64,000 nt of DNA from JAAYFT01 sp036562765 (GCA_036562765.1 DATCJO010000025.1:60075-124074); one strand, 5' to 3'; shown: positions 35,422 through 44,415, numbered from the stretch's first letter. The notes: generated by a model from the letters alone, not told the origin. Made by a program: numbers and translations.

Positions 35422-35958
35422 ATGAGATTATTTATTGCAATTAATTTTAACGATTTTGTGAAAGAAAAAATCCAGAATTTAATTGATAAATTCCAAAAAT
35501 TTTCATATCAGGGAAGATTTGTATCTAAGGAGCATCTGCATTTAACTTTGGAATTTTTAGGGGAAATTCCTGAACAAAGGGTTGATGTAATTAAAAAGAT
35601 TATGGATAATGCCAGCTTCAAACCATTTAGCTTAAAGCTTTCAAATATTGGCTATTTTAAACGACCTCAAGGGAATATATATTGGATTGGGTTAGAAGAA
35701 AATAAGAATTTAAAGGACCTTCAACTAAATATTCATAATTTGTTAATAAACGAAGGCTTTAAACTCGAAGATAGGCCTTTTACACCCCATATTACATTGG
35801 GAAGGCAGGTAAAGCTAAAAGAAGGTTTTGATTATTATAAATATAATACTGAAATTAAGGATACAGTAATTCAAGTAAATAGAGTTGATCTTATGAAATC
35901 GGAAAGGATAGATGGGAAGTTAGTTTATTCAATTATTTATAGTAAACAGGTTAAGTAG
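35422..35958 (+). CDS. thpR: RNA 2',3'-cyclic phosphodiesterase (2'-5' RNA ligase family)
   Basis: The 178-residue 2H-family protein has two HxTx motifs, H40-T42 (HLHLTLEFLG) and H123-T125 (PHITLGR). It opens 2',3'-cyclic phosphates on RNA; ligation is a reverse activity. I chose the ATG of MRLFIAINF behind TAGGTGG; an in-frame ATG 39 bases upstream has no ribosome site. After it come about 110 AT-rich bases with nothing visible until the opp promoter. Confidence 0.9.
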   Translation: MRLFIAINFNDFVKEKIQNLIDKFQKFSYQGRFVSKEHLHLTLEFLGEIPEQRVDVIKKIMDNASFKPFSLKLSNIGYFKRPQGNIYWIGLEENKNLKDLQLNIHNLLINEGFKLEDRPFTPHITLGRQVKLKEGFDYYKYNTEIKDTVIQVNRVDLMKSERIDGKLVYSIIYSKQVK

Positions 35959-36069
35959 GAATTATTAAGTAACTTTATTAAATATTAGCAATATCTAAAA
36001 CTAAGAAGAAAAATAGCTTATTTAACACAGTAATGCAATTAAGAATTAAATTTTACTTTAAAGAATCAA

Positions 36070-36097
36070 TTGACTATTCTTGAAAACTGTATATAAT
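36070..36097 (+). promoter_or_regulatory. Promoter of the opp operon
   Basis: TTGACT (36070-36075), 16-base spacer, TATAAT (36092-36097). It predicts a start near 36104 and a leader of about 345 nt before oppA. Confidence 0.75.
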
Positions 36098-36118
36098 ATA
36101 TAGATATATACTCTAAGA

Positions 36119-36230
36119 CAAGCATTGATAAGTTAAACCCGGGTTTAACGCTATATCGCTTTAAAACGTTGCAATTATCAGCTTTCTAGCAATTTTAATT
36201 TTAAAAAAAATGGGTTGAAATTTGCTAAAT
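36119..36230 (+). promoter_or_regulatory. Structured, palindrome-containing leader of the opp operon
   Basis: Shortly after the predicted transcript start lies a perfect 18-bp palindrome (GTTAAACCCGGGTTTAAC, 36132-36149). It is framed by TGATAA (36126-36131) and TTATCA (36175-36180), and outside these by AAGC and GCTT, so an RNA junction can form with the palindrome as a 7-bp hairpin. A second hairpin pairs TAGCAA (36187-36192) with TTGCTA (36222-36227). It matches no riboswitch class I know. A DNA operator for a dimeric repressor is the alternative. From 36231 to the oppA start the leader is AT-rich, with one hairpin (AGATATGAAA with TTTCATATCT, about 36386-36410) that has no T tail. Confidence 0.45.
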
Positions 36231-36448
36231 TATATATTAGAATTTAAGCAAAGGGTATGTATAAATTTTCTAACAAAATATTGGTTTAATAATCTGATAC
36301 CATTATTAGATACATATAATGGTGAATTGTAAAATATTAATATAATAAATTAGCAAAAGACAATTTTAATAATGTTTTTAAAATAGATATGAAATTCATT
36401 TTCATATCTAATTTAATAAAAAAATATAAATAAGGGGGAATTTAAAGC

Positions 36449-38371
36449 ATGATGAAGAAATTGATAATCTTCTTACTAGTATTATCAATGGTTCTATCAG
36501 CATTCTTAGCTGGTTGCCAATCTAAGAATAAACCTGCTGACACATCACAAAATGTACCTGAAGAAACTGAAACTGAAGTCGGAGAAGAAGAAGCTGGTCC
36601 ACCAGAAGAACCAATGGGACAAATAATCATTGGTAATACTACTGAGCTATCTGGTGACTGGGTACCATATTGGACAAATAACGCTGCAGACTTTGATGTT
36701 TACAACTTAATAAGTGGATATGGTACTATAGGTATGACATTTGAAGGCGAATATGTAATCGATACAAAGACTGTAGTAAAAGATTACAAAGTAGAAGAAC
36801 ATGAAGATGGTTCTAAGACTTATACATTCACAATCAATGAAGGCTTAACTTATGCAGATGGAACTCCAATAACAGCAAAGGACTATGTTGCATCTGTAAT
36901 GCTATGGTCATCACCACAAGTTCAAGCAACTGGTGCTAAGGCTACTTATGGATATGATTTACTAGGCTATGATGATTTCAACTCTGGTAAATCAAAGGTA
37001 TTCAAAGGAGTAAGGTTGTTAGACGATTACACATTCTCATTAACAATTAACCCAAAAAGACTTCCATACTTCTATGAATTACCAATGGTAAGCGCAGGTC
37101 CAACTAAGCTATCCTACTGGACAGACGAAACAGTTGACATTCTAGATGATGGTGAAGGCTGCTACTTCACAGATAACTTCACTACTGAAAACTACAAAGA
37201 TAGATGGAATGTTGCTAGATATGGAACAACTGAATTCCCAGCTAGCGGTCCATATAAGATAGTTTCCTATGATGAATCTTCTAAGACAGCTGTTCTAGAA
37301 GTTAACGAAAAATATAAGGGAGACTTTACTGGTCAAAAACCAAAGATTAAGACTATAATCTACAAGAAGGTTACACAAGAAACTTCTCTAGATGAATTAG
37401 CAACTGGTGGAGTAGACCTACTATCTGGTATGGCATCAGGAGACGAAATCAACCAAGGTCTTGACCTAGTTGAAAAAGGCGGATTTGCATACACAGCATA
37501 TCCACGTTCTGGTTATGGTAAGATTGCATTCCAATGCGACTTTGGACCAACTCAATTCGTAGAAGTTCGTCAAGCAATAGCTCACTTGCTAGATAGAAAC
37601 GACTTCGCAAGAGCATTTACAGGTGGATTTGGTTCAGTAGTTAATGGTCCTTATGGAGAATCAATGTGGTTCTATCAAGAAACTAAGGAAGAATTAAATA
37701 AGAGATTGAATCAATATCCATACAGCTTGGAAAAAGCTATAGAATTACTTGAACAAGGCGGATGGGTATACGACGCTAATGGTAATGAATATAAAGAAGG
37801 AATTCGTTACAAGAAGTTAGATGATGGTACTTTGATGCCATTAATCATTGAATGGGCTTCAACTGAACAAAATGCTGTTTCTGACTTACTAGTAGTTAAA
37901 TTACAAGAAAACCCAGACTTAGCAAAAGCAGGTATCCAAATCAACCAAACTGTAATGACATTCTCAGAATTGTTGAACTACTTGTATCGTGACTCTTCTG
38001 TAGATGCTAAGTATGGAGTACCAACATTTGGTATGTTTAACTTAGCTACTAACTTCACTCCAGTTTATGACTTAAGAGATACTTATACAACTGACCCAGA
38101 AAAGATTAAAGCTGGATATAACACTAACTTCTTAATAGATGAAAAACTAGAAAAATTAGCAAATGACATGGTATTAACTGAACCAACTGATAGAGAAGGA
38201 TTCAAGAAGAAATTCGTTGAATTCATAGTAAGATGGAACGAATTATTACCAGACCTACCACTATACTCCAACATTTACCATGACTTCTACAATGAAAAAT
38301 TAAAGAATTACAATATCAACTCTCTAGTAGATATTAGCCAAGCTTTACTATATGCTTATGTAACAGAATAA
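36449..38371 (+). CDS. oppA: Oligopeptide ABC transporter substrate-binding lipoprotein
   Basis: The 640-residue protein has a lipoprotein signal (LVLSMVLSAFLAGC) and an acidic linker, then a family 5 extracellular solute-binding domain (FTINEGLTYADGTPITAKDY, TGQKPKIKTIIYK). It is larger than usual for the family (about 520-600). It should capture peptides or similar solutes outside the cell for the permease encoded downstream. AAGGGGGAA precedes the ATG. The codon use (many GAA, CCA, GGT) suggests high expression. A strong terminator follows it, so it is probably made in excess over the permeases. Confidence 0.92.
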   Translation: MMKKLIIFLLVLSMVLSAFLAGCQSKNKPADTSQNVPEETETEVGEEEAGPPEEPMGQIIIGNTTELSGDWVPYWTNNAADFDVYNLISGYGTIGMTFEGEYVIDTKTVVKDYKVEEHEDGSKTYTFTINEGLTYADGTPITAKDYVASVMLWSSPQVQATGAKATYGYDLLGYDDFNSGKSKVFKGVRLLDDYTFSLTINPKRLPYFYELPMVSAGPTKLSYWTDETVDILDDGEGCYFTDNFTTENYKDRWNVARYGTTEFPASGPYKIVSYDESSKTAVLEVNEKYKGDFTGQKPKIKTIIYKKVTQETSLDELATGGVDLLSGMASGDEINQGLDLVEKGGFAYTAYPRSGYGKIAFQCDFGPTQFVEVRQAIAHLLDRNDFARAFTGGFGSVVNGPYGESMWFYQETKEELNKRLNQYPYSLEKAIELLEQGGWVYDANGNEYKEGIRYKKLDDGTLMPLIIEWASTEQNAVSDLLVVKLQENPDLAKAGIQINQTVMTFSELLNYLYRDSSVDAKYGVPTFGMFNLATNFTPVYDLRDTYTTDPEKIKAGYNTNFLIDEKLEKLANDMVLTEPTDREGFKKKFVEFIVRWNELLPDLPLYSNIYHDFYNEKLKNYNINSLVDISQALLYAYVTE

Positions 38372-38384
38372 TATGAAAGTATTT

Positions 38385-38427
38385 GTAGAAATAGGGTACT
38401 TGTACCCTATTTCTACGAATTTTTTTC
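38385..38427 (+). terminator. Strong attenuator between oppA and oppB
   Basis: Perfect 15-bp stem (38385-38399 with 38402-38416) followed by seven T. Partial read-through would raise OppA over the membrane subunits. Confidence 0.92.
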
Positions 38428-38435
38428 TTGTTTTG

Positions 38436-38497
38436 TATTTACAATTTAGATATTTACAAGAGGTTTTTATTTACAATTTATATGTATTTACAAGAAG
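38436..38497 (+). repeat. Two tandem imperfect repeats before oppB
   Basis: Two AT-rich units, each starting TATTTACAATTTA and ending ATTTACAAGA, at 38436-38462 and 38468-38497. They lie between the attenuator and the oppB ribosome site. Role unknown. Confidence 0.6.
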
Positions 38498-38526
38498 CAA
38501 AAAAACTATAATAAGGCGGGAAGGAT

Positions 38527-39513
38527 ATGTTAAGGTACACAATAAAAAGGATTATCTATATGATAATTGTATTTGCCATAATGACTGTTGTATTGTTTAC
38601 TTTGTACAGTATGATACCTGGTGACCCTGCAAGAGCAGAAGTAGAAGCTTTAAGGGACAGATTAAAACCTGATGAATATGAAAGAGCATATCAATTGGCA
38701 AGAGAAAGATTAGGATTAAATGATCCTCCTTATATACGCTATTTTAAGTGGGTAAAAGGAATTTTAAAAGGCGACTTTGGAATGTCTCTGGTACATAAAG
38801 TTCCTGTAAAAGAAGTATTAAAAACACCATTGAAAGTAACAATTTTTATTAATATATTCTCAGTAATATTAGGTTTAGGAATAACTATTCCATTAGGTAT
38901 ATACTCTGCAGTTAAGAAGAATTCAAGATTCGATAAAACTGTTCAAGTTCTTACTATAGTAGGGCACAGTATCCCAACATTTATTTTTGCGCTATTGTTT
39001 ATCTATTTATTTGCGGTTAAATTAGGTTGGTTCCCAGTAAGCGGTATGAAGACACCTAATTTTAAAGGGACTGGATGGGCATTAGTTAAGGATTATGCTA
39101 AACACTTGGCGTTACCATTGATGGTAATGACTGTAGGTTCCTTAGGTGGAATGACAAGATATGTAAGAGCAGCAATGATTGATGCATTGACATTGGACTG
39201 CATTAAGACAGCAAGGGCAAAGGGATTAAAGGAAAAAGTTGTCATATTATCACATGCATGGAGAAACGCCCTTCTTCCAATAATTACATTGATAATAAGC
39301 TGGTTTATGAGTATATTCTATGGATCTTTGATAACAGAAAGAATATTTAACTTAACTGGATTAGGAAAGGTGCTTATAGATTCATTATTTAACCAAGACT
39401 ATTATGTTGTTATGGCTATTCAACTATTCTATATAGTTATAGCATTGGTAAGCAACTTACTAACTGACCTAAGCTACGGAATAGTTGACCCACGTGTAAG
39501 AGTTAATAAATAG
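38527..39513 (+). CDS. oppB: Oligopeptide ABC transporter permease OppB
   Basis: The 328-residue permease has the N-terminal membrane helix with the OppB-type YTIKRIIYMIIVFAIMTVV and PGDPARAE, and about six membrane segments. The cytoplasmic EAA loop is seen as DALTLDCIKTARAKGLKEK followed by HAWRNALLP. It pairs with the unusual OppC. GGGAAGG precedes the ATG. Confidence 0.94.
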   Translation: MLRYTIKRIIYMIIVFAIMTVVLFTLYSMIPGDPARAEVEALRDRLKPDEYERAYQLARERLGLNDPPYIRYFKWVKGILKGDFGMSLVHKVPVKEVLKTPLKVTIFINIFSVILGLGITIPLGIYSAVKKNSRFDKTVQVLTIVGHSIPTFIFALLFIYLFAVKLGWFPVSGMKTPNFKGTGWALVKDYAKHLALPLMVMTVGSLGGMTRYVRAAMIDALTLDCIKTARAKGLKEKVVILSHAWRNALLPIITLIISWFMSIFYGSLITERIFNLTGLGKVLIDSLFNQDYYVVMAIQLFYIVIALVSNLLTDLSYGIVDPRVRVNK

Positions 39514-39525
39514 GGGAGGTAAAAA

Positions 39526-41397
39526 ATGAGCACTAGTAAAACAGCAAATAAAAACGAAAAGAAGGAAAAGAAGTCTTTTGCAAGCCTTCTCTTTAATAGA
39601 CTATTTGGGTTTGGAAATAAAAAAGAGCTTTCCATATTGGAAGAGGAGCAAGTTCAAAGCCCATGGCGTACTGTGATAAGGACTTTTAGAAGTAATAAAG
39701 TTTCTATGACTGGCCTTATAATATTTTTATTGATATTTGCTACTGTTATGATAGGACCATTAATTAAGCCAGTTGACCTATCATTTTCCGAAACATCTCA
39801 GCAAAATGTTGCACCAGGTTTCGACTTGATGAAAGTCCCAAGTGAATTACAAGGGAAAATTCAAGATATTTCAGTTGGCCCAACTTTTAGCGTTGGAGTT
39901 TCAACAGATGGAAAGGTTTATGTATGGGGTAAGTCTAGAATAACATCAGCAATAGATATAAGGAATTTGCCAAAAGATGAAAAAACTAAAAAGCCTCTTG
40001 ATATGGGCAAAGTTGTTGAAGTTGCAGTTGGTACTGACCATGCATTGGCATTGAATGAAGATGGGCAATTATTTGCATGGGGAAATAATAGGCAAGGCCA
40101 AGCTACAATTCCTTATGAAATACAAATGGGAAGTGCAAAAATTAAAGATATATATGCTGGATACCAAATTTCCATTTTTGTTACTGAAGATGGAAGAACA
40201 TTACATGCTGGTAGTACGATGATTACTGATTATAATGAATTCCATCAATATCAAGGTCAAATAAAAAAGGTAGCTATAACACAAGATGCTGTTATAGGTC
40301 TAACTAATGATGGACAGGTTGTTTATTTAGGTTCTCAACGTGAAAATGCTTACACAAGAATACCAGAAAATATGGGTAAAGTTGTTGATATTGCTGCAAC
40401 TGCTGCAACCGTTGCTGCAGTAAATGAAGATGGTAAGGTATTTGTTTGGGGTAACGTAACAAAAGGTGAAGGTAATGTACCAGAAACTTATTCTAAAATA
40501 GTTAAATTAGAAGGAGGCAGATATCATTATACTGCCTTAACTGAAGATGGAAAAGTATTGGCTTGGGGTGCTAATTATTATAATCAAACAAAAGTGCCTC
40601 AAGAACTTCAAAATAAAACTGTTGTAAAGCTATTCTCTGGTTTTTATCAAAACTATGCAATAACTTCTGATAATAAGTTATTTACTTGGGGTCTAAAAGG
40701 ATATTTAATGGGTACAGATGACCTTGGAAGAGACATATTTACAAGGTTGTTAAATGGTGGAAGAATGTCCATGACCATAGGTGCTGTGGCAGTTATTATT
40801 GCTACAATCATAGGCGTTATAGTTGGATGCGTTTCCGGATTCTTTGGTGGTAAAGTCGATATAGTATTACAAAGGATTGCAGAAGTTATAAATTCATTGC
40901 CATTCTTGCCATTTGCAATGATATTGTCATCTATCATAGGAAACTCTATGACTTCTAGTCAAAGAATCGTATTAATCATGGTTATATTAGGTCTATTATC
41001 ATGGCCAAGTTTGGAAGTATTAGTTCGTGCTCAGGTTTTATCAGTAAGAGAGCAAGAATACGTAACAGCTGCAAGGTCCCTAGGTATTAAACAAAGAGAT
41101 ATCATATTCAAACACATATTGCCAAATGTAGTATCTATAATTCTTGTATCTGCAACACTATCTTTTGCAAGCAGTATGTTAACAGAGTCAAGCTTGTCAT
41201 ACCTAGGCTTTGGTGTTCAAGCTCCACATCCTACATGGGGTAACATGCTATATGGTGCTAACAACAGTATCGTTATTCAAAACTATTGGTGGAGATGGGT
41301 ATTTCCATCAATTGCATTGGGAATTTGTGTAATTTGTATAAATGTGATAGGCGATGGCTTGAGAGATGCTGTTGACCCCAAATCTCAAGAACGTTAG
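39526..41397 (+). CDS. oppC: OppC-type permease with a seven-repeat RCC1 beta-propeller inserted
   Basis: This 623-residue protein is about twice the usual OppC length (about 300). Residues 1-100 are an OppC head with membrane helix 1 (about 61-80). Residues about 111-390 hold seven RCC1-type repeats, each ending in a pattern like DGKVYVWG; the last residues start at about 111, 162, 205, 245, 285, 324 and 365. Seven blades make a complete propeller. From 395 the normal permease resumes with MGTDDLGRDIFTRLLNGGRMS, five more membrane helices and the EAA loop (VTAARSLGIKQRDIIFKHILP). The propeller therefore sits in the first extracellular loop. It may bind OppA, peptides or wall. The frame is continuous, so this is no assembly break. 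Confidence 0.93.
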   Translation: MSTSKTANKNEKKEKKSFASLLFNRLFGFGNKKELSILEEEQVQSPWRTVIRTFRSNKVSMTGLIIFLLIFATVMIGPLIKPVDLSFSETSQQNVAPGFDLMKVPSELQGKIQDISVGPTFSVGVSTDGKVYVWGKSRITSAIDIRNLPKDEKTKKPLDMGKVVEVAVGTDHALALNEDGQLFAWGNNRQGQATIPYEIQMGSAKIKDIYAGYQISIFVTEDGRTLHAGSTMITDYNEFHQYQGQIKKVAITQDAVIGLTNDGQVVYLGSQRENAYTRIPENMGKVVDIAATAATVAAVNEDGKVFVWGNVTKGEGNVPETYSKIVKLEGGRYHYTALTEDGKVLAWGANYYNQTKVPQELQNKTVVKLFSGFYQNYAITSDNKLFTWGLKGYLMGTDDLGRDIFTRLLNGGRMSMTIGAVAVIIATIIGVIVGCVSGFFGGKVDIVLQRIAEVINSLPFLPFAMILSSIIGNSMTSSQRIVLIMVILGLLSWPSLEVLVRAQVLSVREQEYVTAARSLGIKQRDIIFKHILPNVVSIILVSATLSFASSMLTESSLSYLGFGVQAPHPTWGNMLYGANNSIVIQNYWWRWVFPSIALGICVICINVIGDGLRDAVDPKSQER

Positions 41398-41409
41398 GAG
41401 GAAAATTGA

Positions 41410-42402
41410 ATGGCACTATTAGAAGTTAGAAATTTGCATACTTATTTTAAAACAAGACGAGGTATTATAAAGGCTGTTAACGATGTCTCCTATTCAGTAG
41501 AAGCTGGTAAAACCCTTGGTCTTGTAGGAGAAAGTGGTAGTGGAAAATCCGTTTCAGCGATGAGTATAATTAAGCTATTAGATAGCAATGGATATATAGA
41601 TTCTGGTGAAATTATATTTGACGGGAAAGATTTAATTAAAATGCCAATGAAAGAAATGTATAAAATAAGGGGTAACGATATTTCAGTAATTTTCCAAGAA
41701 CCAATGACATCATTGAACCCAGTTTTCACAGTTGAAAGACAGCTAAGTGAACCATTTATGATACATCAAGGTATGAGCAAAAAAGAAGCAGAAGAAAAAA
41801 GCGTAGAGATGTTGAGAATGGTAAAAATACCTAATCCTGAACAAGTTGTTAAACAATACCCCTTCCAATTGTCAGGTGGTATGAGGCAACGTGTCATGAT
41901 AGCAATGGCTTTAGCATGTAGACCAAAGCTATTGATAGCAGATGAGCCAACTACAGCTTTGGACGTTACTATTCAAGCCCAAATATTGAAACTTATGAAT
42001 GAATTAAAGGAAGAAATCGGGACTTCGATATTATTTATTACCCATGATTTAGGGGTTATAAACGAAATGGCTGATGATGTTGCTGTTATGTATTGTGGGC
42101 AAGTAGTAGAAAAAGCGCCAGTTGAAACAATTTTTGGTAAAGATACCGTTTATTCACATCCATATACTGAAGGACTAATGTATTCAATACCTAGATTGGA
42201 TACTCCACCAGGAACTCGCTTAGAGCCAATACCTGGCCAAGTTCCACATCCACTTGCATTGCCAGAAGGATGTAAATTTGCTCCAAGATGCAAATATGCT
42301 ACAGAAAGATGTAAGAAAGAAGAACCAAAATTGGTTGAAATAGAAAAAGGCCATGAAATTAGATGTTTCTATCCAAGAAGAGGGGTGAGATCCAATGGCT
42401 AA
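41410..42402 (+). CDS. oppD: Oligopeptide ABC transporter ATP-binding protein OppD
   Basis: The 330-residue ATPase has Walker A GESGSGKSVSAM, the Q-loop FQEPMTSLNPV, signature LSGGMRQRVMIAMAL, Walker B LLIADEPTTALD and the H-loop histidine in ITHDLG. The C-terminal cysteines (GCKFAPRCKYATERC and later RCFYPRR) match the family's iron-sulfur site. It is of normal length, unlike its partner. The GAGG site is only 9 bases ahead of the ATG. Confidence 0.95.
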   Translation: MALLEVRNLHTYFKTRRGIIKAVNDVSYSVEAGKTLGLVGESGSGKSVSAMSIIKLLDSNGYIDSGEIIFDGKDLIKMPMKEMYKIRGNDISVIFQEPMTSLNPVFTVERQLSEPFMIHQGMSKKEAEEKSVEMLRMVKIPNPEQVVKQYPFQLSGGMRQRVMIAMALACRPKLLIADEPTTALDVTIQAQILKLMNELKEEIGTSILFITHDLGVINEMADDVAVMYCGQVVEKAPVETIFGKDTVYSHPYTEGLMYSIPRLDTPPGTRLEPIPGQVPHPLALPEGCKFAPRCKYATERCKKEEPKLVEIEKGHEIRCFYPRRGVRSNG

Positions 42403-43972
42403 TGGTGCAAACGATAAGGATAAAAAAGTCTTAATAAGGATAGAAAACTTAAAACAATATTTCCCATTAAAGAAGAGAAATATTTTTGATAGAGAAAAGC
42501 GATTTGTAAGGGCAAATGATGATATAAGCCTAGTAATATATGAAGGAGAAACATTGGGGCTAGTTGGAGAAAGTGGATGCGGTAAGTCAACTTTGGGTCG
42601 AACCCTTCTACAACTATATGAACAAACAGATGGTAGGACAATTTATTATGGAAGAAGTCTAGATGAATTAGCACCAAAATATGTTTTGGAAACTTACGAA
42701 AATTTAAGCTCATTATATAAACAATTGTTAGAATTGAGAAAACAAGAAGAAGAAACTTATAAGGAATATGAAGCTAAACCAGAAGGAGAAGAAAAATACG
42801 AAGCATTAGAAAAATATCGTCAAGCTGAAAAGGCAGCAAGGAATCTATTCCTTGATTTGGCACAACTTGTTGGCGGTTTGTTAGTAGCAGAAGATTTAGA
42901 TACAGTATCTAAAGTATTACTTGACCAATACAAGACAAGCGTTGAAGTAACAAGGCTTAGAAGAAGTATTGAAGAAGAAAAGCTAGAATATGAAAGTATC
43001 AAGGCAAAATTAAAAGAAAGAGGAAAATCAGACGAAGAAATAGAAAGAGCAACAGTAAAGGAAAGAGAAAAGATAAAGGAACTAGAAGAAAAATTAGCAA
43101 ATGAAGAAAAAGAATTGGCAGCAAAAGATAAAGAAGTAGAAAAACTAAGAGAAAAATATAAAGACCATCCTGACTATGAAAAATATGAAAAATACAGAGA
43201 CAATGGCATTAACCTTGCAAAATTAACTACTGAGGAAATGAGAATTTTAAGAAAGGACTTACAATTAATATTCCAAGACCCATATTCATCATTGAATCCA
43301 AGGTTAACTGTAGGGCAAATAATCTCTGAAGGTTTATATGCCCACAATATGTTTGCAAAAAATGACCCTGCAGTCCAAGACTATATTATAGATGTAATGG
43401 ATAAATGCGGTTTGGCAGCTTACTTTATACATCGTTATCCACACCAATTCTCTGGTGGGCAAAGACAACGTATAGGTATTGCTCGTTCAGTAGCTCTTCA
43501 ACCTAAGTTTATAGTTTGTGATGAAGCTGTATCTGCATTGGACGTATCAATTCAATCACAAATTATAAATCTATTGCTAGACTTGAAGGAAGAACACAAT
43601 TTAACATATTTATTCATATCCCACGACCTATCAGTAATTAAGTACATCAGCGATAGGGTAGGGGTTATGTATCTAGGAAATATAGTTGAACTAGCAGAAA
43701 CAGAAGAACTATTCTCACATCCAATGCACCCATACACTGAAGCGCTATTGGCAGCAATTCCAACTGTTGACCCTGTTGATAGACAAAAGAGGAAAGACCA
43801 TTATGTTCTAGAAGGAGATATACCAAGCCCAATTAATCCACCACCAGGATGCAAGTTCCATACTAGATGTAAGTATGCAACTGATATATGCAAGATGGTT
43901 GTTCCTCAATTTGAAGAAGTGAAACCTGGTCATTTTGTTGCATGCCATCATAAGTTGAATAATGATAAATAG
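42395..43972 (+). CDS. oppF: OppF-type ATP-binding protein with a large helical insertion
   Basis: OppF usually has about 320 residues; this one has 525. Walker A is GESGCGKST (58-66). Residues about 88-280 are an insertion rich in Glu and Lys with coiled-coil character and a short hydrophobic patch (LAQLVGGLLVA, 155-165). The Q-loop (IFQDPYSSLNPRL) follows at about 292-304, then signature FSGGQRQRIGIARS, Walker B FIVCDEAVSALD and FISHDLS. Cysteines near the end fit the iron-sulfur site. So the insertion is between Walker A and the Q-loop, where a cytoplasmic bulge can contact something. It overlaps oppD by 8 bases. Insertion function is unknown. Confidence 0.92.
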   Translation: MANGANDKDKKVLIRIENLKQYFPLKKRNIFDREKRFVRANDDISLVIYEGETLGLVGESGCGKSTLGRTLLQLYEQTDGRTIYYGRSLDELAPKYVLETYENLSSLYKQLLELRKQEEETYKEYEAKPEGEEKYEALEKYRQAEKAARNLFLDLAQLVGGLLVAEDLDTVSKVLLDQYKTSVEVTRLRRSIEEEKLEYESIKAKLKERGKSDEEIERATVKEREKIKELEEKLANEEKELAAKDKEVEKLREKYKDHPDYEKYEKYRDNGINLAKLTTEEMRILRKDLQLIFQDPYSSLNPRLTVGQIISEGLYAHNMFAKNDPAVQDYIIDVMDKCGLAAYFIHRYPHQFSGGQRQRIGIARSVALQPKFIVCDEAVSALDVSIQSQIINLLLDLKEEHNLTYLFISHDLSVIKYISDRVGVMYLGNIVELAETEELFSHPMHPYTEALLAAIPTVDPVDRQKRKDHYVLEGDIPSPINPPPGCKFHTRCKYATDICKMVVPQFEEVKPGHFVACHHKLNNDK

Positions 43973-43992
43973 TAGAAGGGTTTTGAGTTGTT

Positions 43993-44262
43993 ATGTTTAT
44001 GCAAGATAAGCTTGACCGAGCAATGAAATGGCTAAAGGAGAGAAATAAAATAGATAACAGCGTTTATGAAAATGATGCAGAAAAGTATTTAGATGAAGAC
44101 TTGCCTGAGGATTATGACCCAAGGAAGGAATGGATGGAAGAAGAGGAAGAAATAAAGTTAGAAAAAGGCGATGTGTTAGCACTTATTTTAGCAGCCATTA
44201 TAGTGTTTGGTCCAATATTTTTAGTATTGTTTTTGATATTAATATTGGTTATGAGAATTTGA
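43993..44262 (+). CDS. Small acidic single-span membrane protein at the end of the opp operon
   Basis: The 89-residue protein has an acidic head (YLDEDLPEDYDPRKEW, MEEEEE) and one C-terminal membrane helix (about 63-87, ALILAAIIVFGPIFLVLFLILIL). The head should be cytoplasmic by charge. It is 20 bases after oppF, in the same transcript, and ends at a terminator. Ribosome site is poor (GAAGGG 12 bases upstream); the ATG six bases later is possible. It may be an accessory of this transporter. No family recognised. Confidence 0.65.
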   Translation: MFMQDKLDRAMKWLKERNKIDNSVYENDAEKYLDEDLPEDYDPRKEWMEEEEEIKLEKGDVLALILAAIIVFGPIFLVLFLILILVMRI

Positions 44263-44267
44263 ATAGG

Positions 44268-44298
44268 AAAAGCTCAGCAGAAATGCTGAGCTTTTTTG
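44268..44298 (+). terminator. Terminator of the opp operon
   Basis: Stem 44271-44279 with 44284-44292, loop GAAA, T run. Confidence 0.92.
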
Positions 44299-44415
44299 TT
44301 GGAATCTTATATTGTAATAATATCGTAAAGATTTTTTCTCTATTCTATATTATAATTAATAAAAAGGGCAATAATTATGAAATAATATATAAAATTAGGA
44401 GTGATTAGGAGTGAT

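Noticed and set aside
38373..38624. Open frame of 83 residues between oppA and oppB
   Set aside because: It reads through the attenuator hairpin and overlaps the start of oppB in another frame; no ribosome site.
39823..40695. RCC1 region as an assembly or gene-fusion artefact
   Set aside because: The frame is continuous, codon use matches the neighbours, and normal permease sequence lies on both sides with all motifs intact.
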